Part shown: one piece after another, positions 24,645-36,074 of the stretch
Numbering within the stretch: position 1 is the first letter of the stretch
Layout: every line of letters starts with the position of its first letter
Assembly (NCBI GenBank): GCA_964006375.1
Contig: OZ023265.1
Coordinates: forward strand, 10,015,795 to 10,079,794
Direction: 5' to 3'
DNA: 64,000 nucleotides
DNA from: Tillus elongatus
Lineage: Eukaryota; Arthropoda; Insecta; Coleoptera; Cleridae
Notes under the pieces: model-generated
What the model saw: the letters and a program-made list of their open reading frames with translations, nothing else
Told to the model about the DNA's origin: nothing
Databases searched by the model: none
Program-made: the position numbers and the translations under genes

Positions 24645-27512
24645 CACCAACGCCACGTCGGTGGGCAAGCGATGGCAGCCTTTGGGTGAGGGTAGCGTCA
24701 CCGATAAGACGCATATCTCTCTTCTGAATGGAGTCCAGGATAACGAGTGTAGAAGCGGCAACAGCACCTCAGATGTGGGAGCAGTATTCGAGGTTTGGTC
24801 TTATTTGTGAAGTATATAAGGTATAGATATTAGCTGGTGAAAAGTATTTGCGAGCCCGGAAGAGAAAACCCAATTTCTTAGCAGCCGCTTCTGCAATTAA
24901 TGTGACATGTTGGTGCCAATTGACATTTCAATCCACAGAAATACCAACAAGTGAAAAGGACTCATTACTTTGAAAAACTTGGTTGTTTATTGTGATGGGT
25001 CTAGGGCTGGTGTGTCTCTTATGAGAAAGAAAGCAAGACTGTGATTTGGTGGGGTTGAATTGTACAAGATTTCTACTTCCCCAGTCTAATATTTTTTGAA
25101 GATCCACTGAGACAGAACCCTCCATGAGTCTGCGATCCTCATCTAATTGGGCTAAAGAGAGAGCATTAGAATATTGTATATTTGAGTGGAGGGTGCTGTC
25201 GTCCGCGTAGCTGTGGACTGGGTTGGATGTGCTAGACAGGAGGTCATTGATGTGGAGAAGAAACCAAGTAGGGGCTAAAGCTGAACCTTGAGGAACTCCT
25301 GCATTAATTGGATACAGTTTAGAGAAATAACCATCCACGACAACAGAAATGCTCCTGTTGGAGAGGACATTTGCTGTCTATGTACAGAGTTTTGGTGGTA
25401 GGCCATAGGCCGGTATTTATTAAGCAGCGCTGAGTGCCAGACCTGGTCGAATGCTTTGGATATGTCTAGAGCGACATCTGGGATTCACCGTGTAGTTCCA
25501 TAGATTTGTTCCAAGAATGAGTGACAAAGGAAAGGAGGTCGGCAGTCGATCTGGGCTGACGGAATCCATACTGACTGTCGTGGATTAGACTGTGTTTTTC
25601 AAGAAATTTTAGTAATTCGACTGAAAGGAGAGAAATAGGCCTGTAGTTGCTAGGAAGCGCTTTGGGTCCTTTCTTGGGGATGGGTTGTACTCGAGCAGTT
25701 TTCCAGTTACTAGGGAATATGCCTTTATTGTAAAATATGTGAAACAGACGAGTCAGGACAGGAGCAAGTTCTGGTGCGCATTTTTTGAGAACAATTGCTG
25801 GGATCTCGTCAAGGCCAGAAGCTTTCCTGGTATTCAGAGAAGAGAGCATCTTTCGTACCTTTTTAGTTTTGAAAATGATATGCGTCATTTTATGCGCGAC
25901 ATTGGGGACTGTTGGTGTTTGAACATTTGGAGGTGGGTTGAGAGTAGAATTGCCGACAACGAAGCAAAAAGTTCAGCTTTGCCCAGGGCTGTAGAAACAA
26001 TTTCATCCCCTGAGACAAAAGGTGGAAATGTGCTTTTGCAGAAATTATTCCCAAAAGATTTAGCAAGAGTCCAGAAGGGTTTGCGCCGTTGGAGCTTAAG
26101 AGGACTTTGTTTTTGATGTGGTTATTAAGCGAGTTTTTTGCCTCAGAAAGAATGCGGACATAGCGGTTTCTTGCGTCGTTAACTGCTTGACGATTTTCTT
26201 GACTCGGATTGTGTAGAAGCGTTTTGTGAGCTTTGACCTTTTCAAGTCTGGCCTTGTCACAGGATTTAGAGAACCAGGCCTTTTGACTGGCTGAAGAGGT
26301 TTTCTGTGTACGTGGAATAAACAATTCCATGCCAGCTTGGAGAATTTCGGTGACGTTTTGTGAGACATCAGAGGGGTCAGGATGAGAGAAGCAGACAGAC
26401 GCCCATGGAAATGAGGAAAAGTAATCCCGCATTTCGTCCCAGTTTGCGGAGTTGTAGTGCCAAACGATACGTGGGTGTGATGACTGTGTGACCTCCGGTT
26501 GAATTGCGAAGGAAGCAGTGACCATCCCATGGTCTGAGCGACCAAGGGGGGCGGTGACTGATATTTTATAGCATTAAGGTTTTGTAGTAAGAAGGAGATC
26601 CAAGGGATTTGAGCTGTGTGTTGGGATACGAGGAAAGTAAGTAGGCTGATGAACCATCTTGGCTAAAGGATTGCTGACTGCAAAGGCCTCCGATGCTCTG
26701 CCCTATGGGTCGGTTTTTGAAGATCCTAGCCATTCCTTATTATGTACATTGAAGTCACCAAGAATGATGACCGCGGAGGAAGGATATTCAGAAATCAGAT
26801 CTGTTTTTTCAGAAAAGTAGTCAAAGAGCTACACAAAGTTGTTGTCAGAAGGTGACCGGTAAATGTAACAGAGGAATTTAGTTGCAGCTCTGAGCGAGAG
26901 TTTTATCCATAGTAAGTCTTTTCTTCCAGCTTCTAAATTGGGGAGTCTGGTGCAGGGTAGATTGCTACGGACGTATGCGCACACGCCTCTATGCAATCTA
27001 AAGGAAGTAAGGAGCTCATACCTCGGGAAATTAAGGTGATTAGTGGCTGTTTTGGCACTGATTTGGGTTTCGGTGAGGAAGAGGAGTTGGGGCCTGTTAG
27101 CCTGGAGGAAATGGGGGACGGAGTTCAAGTTAAAATTTAGGCCGCATATATTCGGAAAGAATATGTTAAATCTTGATGTTGGCGCCCTCTGTACACCCCT
27201 CTCCCGGAGATCCGAATGGAGGGATATTTTACCTCCAGTATATTTTGTACAAGGAGGAGCCATCATAATTTTTGCTTATAAGGGAAACCGAATCATACAC
27301 CAGAACCAGAAACGTCCGTTGGGACTTCACCGGCCCCTTGATGAATGGGATGGTGCCTCCTCGGGCGTGAAAAAAATCCTTTACTATTACGTAAAGAAAC
27401 ATTCCACTACCACCTGCTATGGATTAGATTGGATCAAAATAAGATTATTAAGGAGACTATCAATTGTCCAATAGTTATGCTTTTCGACATAGTAGGAGGA
27501 TACAAAACATTA
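24281..27512 (-). pseudogene. Jockey/CR1-type LINE, near full length, decayed (copy 6)
   Basis: A complete-looking span: 3' tail at 24281-24300, C-terminal domain, RT (SYADDS region in the frame 25338-24928; fingers at 25888-25466), inter-domain region (26525-25890), endonuclease N-terminal part (27266-26829: FFPNICGLNFNLNSV, LLFLTETQISAKT, FLCYIYRSPSD), and a 5' UTR to about 27512. An (AG)n run at 24607-24640 expands a short GA tract of other copies. Multiple frameshifts and a fingers-region deletion make it inactive. Confidence 0.9.
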
Positions 27513-27875
27513 TCATTTCCACCGGTTCAAATATCTATGAAAAGTTAAGTAATAAGTTTTTTGCATTTCTGAGGGAATTAATTTATTCACCTCATTTGGC
27601 CCATACTGTATATAAGCATCGTCATCAAGTTCCATTAAATTGTGGTTACATTAGAACGTCTGTATTTATATATGCTCTGTGTACTTTGTAGAAATTTGTT
27701 TGAATCATCACATACAAAAATGAATTCTAAACAAACAGTGGAAATACCCGCTGATAGTCTTAAGTATTTCCTGTTATTACTGATGCCAAATTTTATTTTA
27801 TATTTATATTTTGGTTCGATTTTGTAACTAATAATAGAAGATATTACACAATGTAAAATGTGTTCCTGCACAATT

Positions 27876-28792
27876 TTGGTGAATTTTCTTAGAAAAATTC
27901 AGTATTGAGGAGATTTCGACTTTTCAATTTTGAAAAAGTTTCTTTAATACTTTAAACTTAAACAGACCTCGAGGATCGATTTTAGAGCTCCTAGTACGCG
28001 CACGTTTGAAGAATTCTTTCGAAAGTGTTACCATCAATATCTCTCTATTATTAAAAAAATCTCGCGTTCTAAGTCCTTTAGAGAAAAATGCCCAAAACTC
28101 AATTTTCTACGAAGCTAAAGAACTAAACTTTGATATATCTGTAGATAGTTAAGTCTCTTTAAAAGAAACTTATATTACAAATTTCATTAAAGTTATACAC
28201 AAGATTTCCAGAAGGAAACTTAATTCATATTTAGAAAAGTAAAGTATCTGCCAAATTATAAACGTAGCAGTTATTTTTCCTTATTAAGGGCCAGTATGAC
28301 TACGTTTTAGTCCTAATTAAACCGTTTTTTTTCAATATCAACAATAACAAAATTATAAATTCAGACTCAAAGGTGACAAAGTTATTTAGGCGTTTTAAAC
28401 AAAAATGAGATCTTGTTCAAAATGTATGAAATCTGTGCACTATTGTTTCTCCACATGTCAAAATAAAGCATACGTACATCGAGCTGGATTCGATCGCGTA
28501 ACCTTCTGCTCACGAGGCAAGCGCGAGGCCTCTCAGACATCTAGGCATACGTCAACTAAGGTTTTGTTTACATGATACATTAGATCGGCTTCATGCCCGA
28601 GATATCATATTCAAAGTATACGTAACAATTAATTACACAATTATTAGAATTACCATTTAAATACATCCCACGACTGTTTCGATCTTATATGACGTCTTGT
28701 GTTTAAGTTTAAAGATACAAGAAACTATTTTAGAATTATTTTTATAGAGACTCGGCTTGTTTTGTTTACATTTCTACTATATTATGCGACAG

Positions 28793-28860
<68 letters not shown>

Positions 28861-29225
28861 TGCGCTAAAATTGTATTTGACCCCGTTCATAAAGCTACAA
28901 ATATATGGTATTTTAATAATTAATTGAATCCCCTAGTTAAATAACAGTCACTTGGCAAATTTTTAATTTTACGTCGTCTGTTATTTTCCATAATTGCGAC
29001 CGAGATTTAACGATTGTTGGTTCGGGTGGTATGTTTTGTGCCCGGTATATATTTAGTTTGGTTACCGTTAATGTATGGTTTATACCCATTGTATGAATTA
29101 ATCTACGCGTGGCAGTTAACTACTCTGTCTGTCAGGCATTGGACCACTAAGTCGCCTCAACGAATGTCTTTGGGATTTTATTTTTAATTTGTTACCAACT
29201 CTAAATATGGTGTACCAAATTACTT
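27876..29225 (+). repeat. Long non-autonomous element with two tRNA-like modules
   Basis: Begins with an end-B hairpin (27876-27910). It carries the GTTACCATCAATATCTCTC block, then AT-rich sequence ending near 29225, with (TA)n at 28797-28858. A tRNA-like module lies at about 28497-28560 and a second at about 29108-29168, both on the - strand. A closely similar inverted copy lies at about 57.60-58.68 kb, and a partial one at 40.58-41.25 kb. Confidence 0.6.
28497..28560 (-). other. tRNA-like module (Pol III box A/B)
   Basis: On the - strand AGATGTCTGAGAGGC resembles an A box, and GATCGAATCC about 45 nt later is a good B box. It is shared with the inverted copy near 58201-58262, where the B box is lost. 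A paired tRNA acceptor stem is not evident, so it is part of a TE, not a tRNA gene. Confidence 0.45.
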
Positions 29226-29291
29226 TGCAACTTTTAGGCAAAGAATCTAAAGCGAATACGGGCTATGTAGGGAAAATATCACTTCTTTTCT

Positions 29292-30248
29292 TTGGCTGCC
29301 ATCTCCACTAATGGAGGTTAGCGACTACAACAGCAAACTCCTCTCTATCCTCCGCCGCTCTCATCAAGTCCTCAAAACCCAGACCTGTCCAATATCTTAT
29401 GTTTCTCAGCCATGACAGCTTCTTTCTGCCCACACTTCTTTTCCCCTCTAGTTTACCTTTAGTTATGAGCTGGGGGATATATTATTTGGGATTGCGCAAT
29501 AAGTGGCCCAGATATGCCGTCTTCCTGCGCTTGACAACCTGGAGGAGCTCTCTGTATCTGTTCACTCTGCGTAAGACCTCTTCATTTTGCACTCTTGCTG
29601 TCCATGGTATTTTTAGTATGCGCCGATAGATTCATATCTCGAAAGTTTCCAGTTTATTCATGCTCGTTATTTTTAAGGTCCATGTCTCTACTCCATACAG
29701 AAGGACTGACCATATGTGGCATTTTGCCAACCTTAACCTTAGGTTTATGTTGAGATGCGAATCGCAAAGAAGGATTCGTATTTTTGTAAAGTTGCTTTTG
29801 GCTTGTGCAATTCTGGAATTAATTTCTTTTTCTGGGTTTAATTCACTGTCTATCGAGCATTCCAAGTATTTATAATGGTTGACCTGTTGTAATATGTTAT
29901 TATTTATAATGAAGGGTATAGGTACATTCTGTCTCATTACCATTATTTTCGTTTTCCTCTCGTTGATCCGCATTCCAAATTCCAAACATCTCTCATTTAG
30001 CTGATCTAGAATATTTTGTAAGCCGGTATCCGTATCTGCCATTAATACGGTGTCGTCGGCATATCTAATAGTGTTTATCCGAACGCCATTTACTTTTATA
30101 CCGTCATTAACTTTCTCAAGAGCCTTTTTGAACAGAAGCTCGGAATACAGATTAAACAACATGACAATACGCATCCGTGTCTTACTCCCTTCCAAATATT
30201 AATGCTGTTAGAAGTTTCGCCCTCTATTCGAATTTTAGCCACTTGGTA
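29292..30248 (-). pseudogene. RTE-clade LINE, 5' truncated (second RTE copy)
   Basis: The RT begins at GVRHGCVLS (about 30200). A short deletion shifts frame, after which 30195-29632 reads FNLYSE, IRYADDTVLMAD, NERKTKIMV, HYKYLECSID and IWSVLLYGVETWTL. The C-terminal part continues to about 29300 (RRKTAYLGHLLRN, KKLSWLRNIRYW in another frame). It is related to, but clearly different from, the 12.3-13.6 kb RTE copy. The endonuclease is missing. Confidence 0.88.
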
Positions 30249-30304
30249 CCGGTATATTACAAGAAGTGTGTTTTAGTAACAGAGTTTATGATTTACGTGT
30301 ACTT

Positions 30305-30500
30305 TTTAGCAAATTTTCGTAGAAATTCGCTAATGAGGAGACCGTGACTTTTGAATTTTAAGAAGATTTTTCAAATGAGCTAGGTCCCTTAGGACCTATA
30401 TCAGGGGTGAGGTTGAGTTTCTATCTGTTTACATATATACAGAGTGAAGCGTTTCTACAGTATTACTGTTATTATACAAGATACGAGAAACAGCTGTATA
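30305..30500 (+). repeat. HINE-like fragment (end B and flanking block)
   Basis: AGCAAATTTTCGTAGAAATTCGC is read as a degenerate end-B hairpin (in two arms), followed by the GAGGAGACC block and a shortened remainder without a (TA)n tract. Confidence 0.45.
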
Positions 30501-30849
30501 TGTTAATTATAGGGTATCTTGAGCTGCATCTTGTAAAAATTCTTTCGACAATCCTAGGTGGCCTATATGTCGTTGGCGATACAAATTTTCTTTTTTTTAA
30601 TGCAACACCCATTAAATTATTGCATTTTTGCATCTTCCAAATGACGCATTCAGAGAGGTTTTCATTTATATTATTTCATGGGAAAATCGAGATGCCGTAT
30701 ACAGGCCGCTCTCAAATAGTGACTTAATGAGAAGGAATAAAGCTGCCCTAACTCAGTTGTTTCAAATATAACAGCCTGTATTTTGGATTTCAGAAGCGAG
30801 GGCATAATAATAAAAGTTACATAAGTTATTAAAAAAAAATGTTTTCAGA

Positions 30850-31068
30850 TTTTCGTGAAAAATTTGTTTGTAAATTTTCATGCAACAAACTTTTTTGAGA
30901 GTTTTGTCGAAAAGCCTATTTGATGAAATATGGTGCATTGTTTCTACTATATAGGTTATACTGGTAACCAAATTTGAAGCCTGCTTTCATCAAAAAAACA
31001 TGTTTGATGCCAAAAACATTTTTATGAAAATTCACTACCATAACGCACTTGCCGTGTCCAGACTTTTT
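30850..31068 (+). repeat. MITE-like element, right half
   Basis: Contains CTATATAGG, GAAGCCTGC and inverted end A ending at about 31068 (with a CCGTGTCC variant). The left end is missing. It lies 240 bp upstream of ODAD4 exon 2. Confidence 0.6.
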
Positions 31069-31310
31069 AAAGTCGTCTCTTTTATTCTGAATTATATTTA
31101 TATACCACATATCTATAGCAGAAATATACACGTAAATACTGTTTATCAAATCAAACCTGCGAACTATGTAGCCACTGCCGTTGCCGTTACCAATTCGTAT
31201 ACTTACTATACTACTGCTTTTCTTTTACATTTGACAGACAACAAATATATCAAACCAAAATTATTTATTACACTTTATGTTAAAATTTACTCGATGTTTT
31301 ATATGTACAG

Positions 31311-31610
31311 GCTCTGGAACTAAATCCCACTGAAAAGACCGCACTTGTAGCTAGGAGCAGGTGCTACATCCTGCTCGGCCAACCGGAGAATGCCCTTAAG
31401 GATGCAGAAACGGCTCTTACAATAGACAAGAGCTACCTCAGAGTGATCTACCAAAAAGCAGAAGCTCTGTACTACCTGGGTGATTTTGAACACAGCCTTA
31501 TGTATTACCACAGAGGACTCCACATCAGACCGGACCACGAGGGTTTTAAGTTGGGTGTTCACAAGGCGCAAAAGGCCATTGAGAATGCCATAGGATCCGC
31601 TTTTTCACGG
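31311..31610 (+). CDS. ODAD4: ODAD4/TTC25 exon 2: TPR region
   Basis: Exactly 100 codons in phase 0. The acceptor (ATATGTACAG|G) completes the first TPR with ALELNPTEKTALVARSRCYI. TPR2 (GQPENALKDAETALTIDKSY) and TPR3 (AEALYYLGDFEHSLMYYHRG) follow, then the capping segment with KAQKAIENAIGSAFSR. The strong donor CGG|GTAAGT is at 31611. YxLGDFExSLxxYHRG followed by LRPD-like text and KAQxAI is specific to the ODAD4/TTC25 family rather than generic TPR proteins. The TPR array is the protein-binding part. No frame damage is seen, in contrast to the surrounding TE debris, which argues for a live gene. Confidence 0.9.
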
Positions 31611-32080
31611 GTAAGTAGAGAACTAGAGCCGGCAGTAAAGGCAAGTGACATCATTTCCTTGTATGTTGAAATAGGTCTTGATGTATTGTGTTAAAAATTC
31701 CTAAAGTTTGACCAATGTAAATAGCAGATATCACACCAAAAATTTGTAAAGTATAGAAATAGAGTCTAGTTACCATTGAACCACAGGAGCATCTTAAACG
31801 TTTATATATAATAATATTATAACGGTCTGCTTCCGAAGGGTGGATTGTGGGTCAGTGTTTTGATCGGGAAAGGGGATTTGTCTCGAGCGCTACCACTTTA
31901 CTTGAGGTTTTCAAAAATGTTCCTGGGGGAAAGTGGAAGCCCCACTGTGACTAATGCTCAAGTAATGGACCACCCTAAAGGAGTATGGTGCTCAGGAAGA
32001 CTCAAGTGGAGTATTTGGTTTCCAGGGGTCAAACTTTATAGAGACTTAACAGTGAACAAGAGTTATTTAAACCAATTAAT

Positions 32081-32081
<1 letters not shown>

Positions 32082-32150
<69 letters not shown>
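32082..32150. repeat. (TA)n microsatellite outside a HINE element
   Basis: About 69 bp of near-perfect TA without the end-B or GAGGAGATC context of the HINE-like family. Confidence 0.9.
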
Positions 32151-32152
<2 letters not shown>

Positions 32153-32379
32153 AAATTCTATGTGAAAATATTTACAAAGAGGAATTACTTAAGATATGGT
32201 TCTTACCAGGGCTGACTGGTAGGTACAAAGTGTGAATAAGACAAGAGAACCGAATACTGAATTTTTATTTTAGCTTTGACCAGGCAAGCGATTCCCCGGA
32301 AAATCACCTGGGGACACTATTGAGTGCTAACAGAGTGGAAAATATGTATAGTCCTCCAAAGTTTCAAGTTATTTTAACT

Positions 32380-32945
32380 GGGAGGTGGGAGTCACAACGG
32401 TACGTAATGTTGTTGAATCACTAAAGGTTTAAAAGCAAAGCAGCTAGAAATTAAATGAGAGGAAATTATAATGTTATTACAACTCTCGGTTATTTGTTGC
32501 GTGCCTAGACAAAACAGAATGAAAATTAAAAAATATACGGGGCCGATAACACTCTCTCAATTCTGTTTAAGTGAAACTGGGTATCAGGGACACCTGTATA
32601 TACACGGAATAATACAAATAGAATTAGTTCTAGGTTTTCTCGGGTAACTTTGGGGACAGCTATATATAATTTACCACAAATAAATTAGAAAATATAAATA
32701 TCAAAGATTAATTAAATTATATGTTTCTTACTAAAAATACAATTGCGGAAAACGGAAAGGAACGGGTTTAACGGTTTACCAATTGAAAACTCGGAGAAAA
32801 TGCTCTAGGGATACTCGCCTGAACTACTTTTCTGCTCAGAACTCTATGCTGAACTGAACTGAACTGATTCTATTTGGCTGGTGGGCCTGCTTTTATATGG
32901 TAAAAATTGGGCGTCCTTATTTAATTCTAGAAGTTTTTATTCTCA
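32380..32945 (-). other. Possible solo LTR or TE promoter segment
   Basis: On the - strand a TATATAAAAG box (about 32900) is followed by GC-richer leader-like text and, about 500 bp on, by ACTCCCACC. This is reminiscent of an LTR running into a leader. No TG/CA ends or target duplication could be fixed, so the call is weak. Confidence 0.25.
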
Positions 32946-32947
32946 TT

Positions 32948-32987
32948 TTTAGCGAATTTTTTTTAATTCGCTAATAAGGAGATCTGT

Positions 32988-33068
<81 letters not shown>

Positions 33069-33420
33069 ACCGATAACTCAAAAAATAATGTACCGATCTT
33101 AATCAAATTTGGTGAGTGCCTTTTTTTTGCAAGTGGCTTGGATAAGTTCGTTAGCCAGGACAATCGGACCAGGTTTTCCCGGAAAATTTTGTGTTTTCTT
33201 TCTAAAAACATTCATATCTCCGTAAATATCAAAGTAAGGGCAACCAAATTTGGTACGCGTGTTTGTATTATAAAGAGTGAACAAAATTTAGCTTTCTATC
33301 TTTAAAGACAAAGAAGTTATGGGCAGTTAAATAAACACATTTTGGAGTTTTCTTCAAAACGTCAAACTCGCAATTTTAAACGTTAAAATTGGCAATGTTT
33401 AGACAAAGAACGTGTAACAA
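32948..33420 (+). repeat. HINE-like element with (TA)n core
   Basis: Degenerate end B (GCGAATTTTTTTTAATTCGC) at about 32950-32970, GGAGATC, (TA)n at about 32994-33063, then one tandem-type unit and the AAACGTCAAA tail. Confidence 0.6.
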
Positions 33421-33712
33421 ATACCGATTGTGAAAAGAAAATGTTGCAAGAAGAGTGTTCTCCATACCCTTAAGTTTCAGATTCAACCGTCATTGCCCTT
33501 AATATTACTAAAATATTTACAGAATATTCATTTCAAATAGGCCCTTTCTCTGATGCTTTGGCTGTCGGTTTAGTTAAGTTGATGCTTTCGCTGTAAGTTT
33601 AGTGAAGTTTATGGTTAACGGTCTATAAGTTTTTTAGCTAATTTTCGTAGAACAAATTCGTTAATGCATTTTTGAGTTTTTTATCGAAATATGATGCGTT
33701 TGTAGGAACAAA

Positions 33713-34800
33713 ATCTGGACGCAGTAAGTGCGTTTTGGTACCGAATTTTCGGTAACTTTGCAGTTTAGCTCCCGAACGCTTTTCAAAAAACTGTTTTTAA
33801 AAACCTGCATAAGGCCCCCCTGGATCCACAAACCCCAAGAAACATTTCTGGTTCACACCCCCCAAGGAAGTTACGGGACCAGGAGTGAGTAGGGGTGCTG
33901 GGCGGGGTAGGTAGTAAAAAGGAAATAAGAGAAGAAAATGCGAATAAAACGGGCTTCAAACCTGTCTTTTTCACATCTTGAAGCCATATCCCCCTGAAAC
34001 CCTGCCTACCCCGCACAGCACCCCTATCTCCCCAGGTGCCGTAACTTCCTTGGCAGGTAGGAACAAGACATTTTTCTTGTGGTTTATGCACCGAGGGTGG
34101 TTGTATACACGCGAGGGGGAAGGAAAATCCCCACGACGAAGCAGCCACCTCACGCACGCCCGCCTCGGCCGAAAGTGGAACGGGGGGGTCTGCTTCCTCG
34201 TAGGCATTTTCCTTGCATAAACCACAAGAAAAACTTCTTGTTCATACCCCCAAGGAAGTTACGTGACCTAGGCAAATAGGGGTGCTGTGTGGGGTAAGCA
34301 GGATTTAATGGGGATATAGCTTCAAATAGACAGCTTTCAAGCAGTTTTCTTCGCATTTTCTGCTCATATTTCCTTTTTACTGCCTACCCCGCCCAGCACC
34401 CCTATTAACTCCCAGTCCCGTAACTTCCTTGGGGGGTGTGAACAAGACATTTTTCTTGTGGTTTTTGCATCCAGGTTGGGTTCTAGTAATGTTTCTGAAA
34501 ACAATTTTTTGAAAAGCGTTCGGGAGCTAATCTGCAAATTTACCGAATGTTCATTAAATCCTTCAAATTGCAATAACTCAATTTGCTATTAACGTAAGCT
34601 TTGTTGGTTAGGAAACCAACATGTAAGTTTATTTTGGGAAAATTTTTCTATATTTTGAAACCATAAGTAATTTTGATAAAATATAGTACATTGTTTCTAC
34701 TACATAGGCTATAGCGATAATCAGATTGATGCCTGCTCGCATTTGCTATTAAAAACATTTTTATGGAAATTCACTTCCATAACACACTTGCTGCATCCAG
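33713..34800. repeat. MITE-like element split by a fold-back insertion
   Basis: End A at about 33717 and inverted end A ending near 34800 belong to one ~300-bp MITE. Its interior resumes at 34546 with TTCATTAAATCC, the expected continuation of the left part. Confidence 0.65.
33750..34545. mobile_element. GC-rich fold-back element with four inverted modules
   Basis: 796 bp, strikingly richer in G+C than its surroundings. The outer arms match (CGGTAACTTTGCAG and AGCTCCCGAACGCTTTTC at the left; inverted near 34505-34545). Inside, one module (CCAAGGAAGTTACG, then AGGGGTGCTG, then GGGTAGGCAG-like) appears four times in alternating orientation at about 33845-33925, 33990-34090, 34215-34320 and 34370-34470. 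It could fold into a large cruciform. It sits inside a MITE. No transposase; overlapping open frames are by-products of the base composition. Confidence 0.7.
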
Positions 34801-34802
34801 AC

Positions 34803-34980
34803 TTTTGAAAAATGTTTATATATTTTCAAACAATAAAGTTATTTCTATGAAATATGGTACGTTGTTTCTACTATATAGGCAACCAAGTTTGATGCCTGCT
34901 CTCATCAAAGAAAGACATTTGCTATTAAAAATATTTTAAAGAAAATTCGCTACCATAACGCACTTGCTGCGTCCAGACTT
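34803..34980 (+). repeat. MITE-like element, right half
   Basis: Contains CTATATAGG, GATGCCTGC and inverted end A ending at about 34978. It abuts the previous MITE copy directly. Confidence 0.6.
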
Positions 34981-35503
34981 TTTAACTCATAGTGAACGTA
35001 AAAATTTTAAAATGACTTTTTGTTAAATTTGTATATTTTTATTGGTGGAATCTAATTGTTAACGCACCGGTATTTAATTTATCGAATTCTTTATAATAAA
35101 AGAAGATATTTTTTTGTGGATTTTCGTTTCTACTAGTGATTCGAGAATATTTATTAATGGAAAATATTAATTAACAGAATTGTCAAAGTGGTGTTACGAC
35201 AGCGAAATTTTGTTTTATTGCAATGAAACGGGGGTTTCATTACAATATATCAGTATACAAAGTAGATAATGTTACATTAACAGCAACAATTTATATTACT
35301 AAGTGAGATGTAAGACACGTAGCACGTGCCGCCACCTCGTTGTGGAACCAAGTAGTATGTTGTCACGGCAGCTCCAAATATCACAGAATGTAAAAAAATA
35401 GAGACTGTATACAACCAACTAACAATTTAGTTATTATCAGCCCTGGCCCATTTCTACCCTAATATAGGGACAAAGTATGTAAGGCTAGATGCATTCTCAC
35501 CAC

Positions 35504-35562
35504 AATTAGAACCGTAGACCGGTTTCGCTCTAATCAGAGCTCGTCAGTACGGCATACTAATT
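35504..35562 (-). ncRNA. Type I hammerhead ribozyme, complete core
   Basis: On the - strand, in order: stem I 5' strand ending GCCGTA; the catalytic box CUGACGA; stem II GCUCU-GAUU-AGAGC (5 bp, 4-nt loop); GAAA; the self-complementary stem III ACC/GGU; cleavage triplet GUC (C at 35517); and stem I 3' strand UACGG, with an outer helix AAUUAG/CUAAUU. All universally conserved hammerhead positions are present. Stem III has no loop, so cleavage in cis would need a dimeric RNA, as known for short-stem-III animal hammerheads. Activity itself is inferred, not shown. Confidence 0.85.
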
Positions 35563-35732
35563 GCAACGAAAATACACCCATAAAGTAATACGGCTATGGT
35601 AGCCAGCCTTCCAACACTAAGTGACATGTAAGACACGAAACACGTGCCGCCACCTCGTTGCGGAACCAAGTGGTATGTTGTCACGGCAGCTCCAACAAAC
35701 ACAGAATGTTAAAAAATAAAGGTGGCGGCACG

Positions 35733-35757
35733 GCTTCCGGTCTACGGTTCTAATTGT
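35733..35757 (+). ncRNA. Half hammerhead (3' part only)
   Basis: CCGGTCTACGGTTCTAATT: stem III half, GUC cleavage triplet and stem I 3' strand are present, but the CUGACGA box and stem II are absent because the inverted junction of the array falls here. Not functional alone. Confidence 0.7.
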
Positions 35758-36015
35758 GGTGAGAATGCATCTAGCCTTACATATTTTGGCCCTATATTGG
35801 GGTAGAAATGGGCCAAGGCTGACAATTTACTACATTGTTAGTTGGTTGTATACAGTCTCTATTTTTTAACATTCTGTGTTATTTGGAGCTGCCGTGACAA
35901 CATACTACTTGGTTCCGCAACGAGGTGGCGACACGTGCTTCGTGTCTTACATCTCACTTAGTTTTGGAAGGCTGGCTACTATAGCCGTATTACTTTATAG
36001 GTGTATTTTCGCTAT

Positions 36016-36074
36016 AATTAGTATGCCCTACTGACGAGCTCTAATTAGAGCGAAACCGGTCTACGATTCTAATT
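36016..36074 (+). ncRNA. Type I hammerhead ribozyme, stem I weakened
   Basis: Same architecture on the + strand: CUGACGA at 36031-36037, stem II GCUCU-AAUU-AGAGC at 36038-36051, GAAA at 36052-36055, ACC/GGU stem III and GUC with cleavage after 36061. The core is intact, but inner stem I has mismatches (CCCUA against UACGA), so folding should be poorer than in the 35.5 kb copy. The outer AAUUAG/CUAAUU helix is retained. Confidence 0.78.

Noticed and set aside
31611..31697. Read-through of ODAD4 exon 2 frame past the donor (open to about 31694)
   Set aside because: GTAAGT at 31611 is a strong donor, the peptide after it has no family similarity, and exon 3 continues the family match in phase 0.
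33783..34573. Several overlapping open frames of 65-124 codons in the GC-rich fold-back
   Set aside because: They occur on both strands of an inverted-repeat element, have no protein motif, and result from low stop-codon density in GC-rich DNA.
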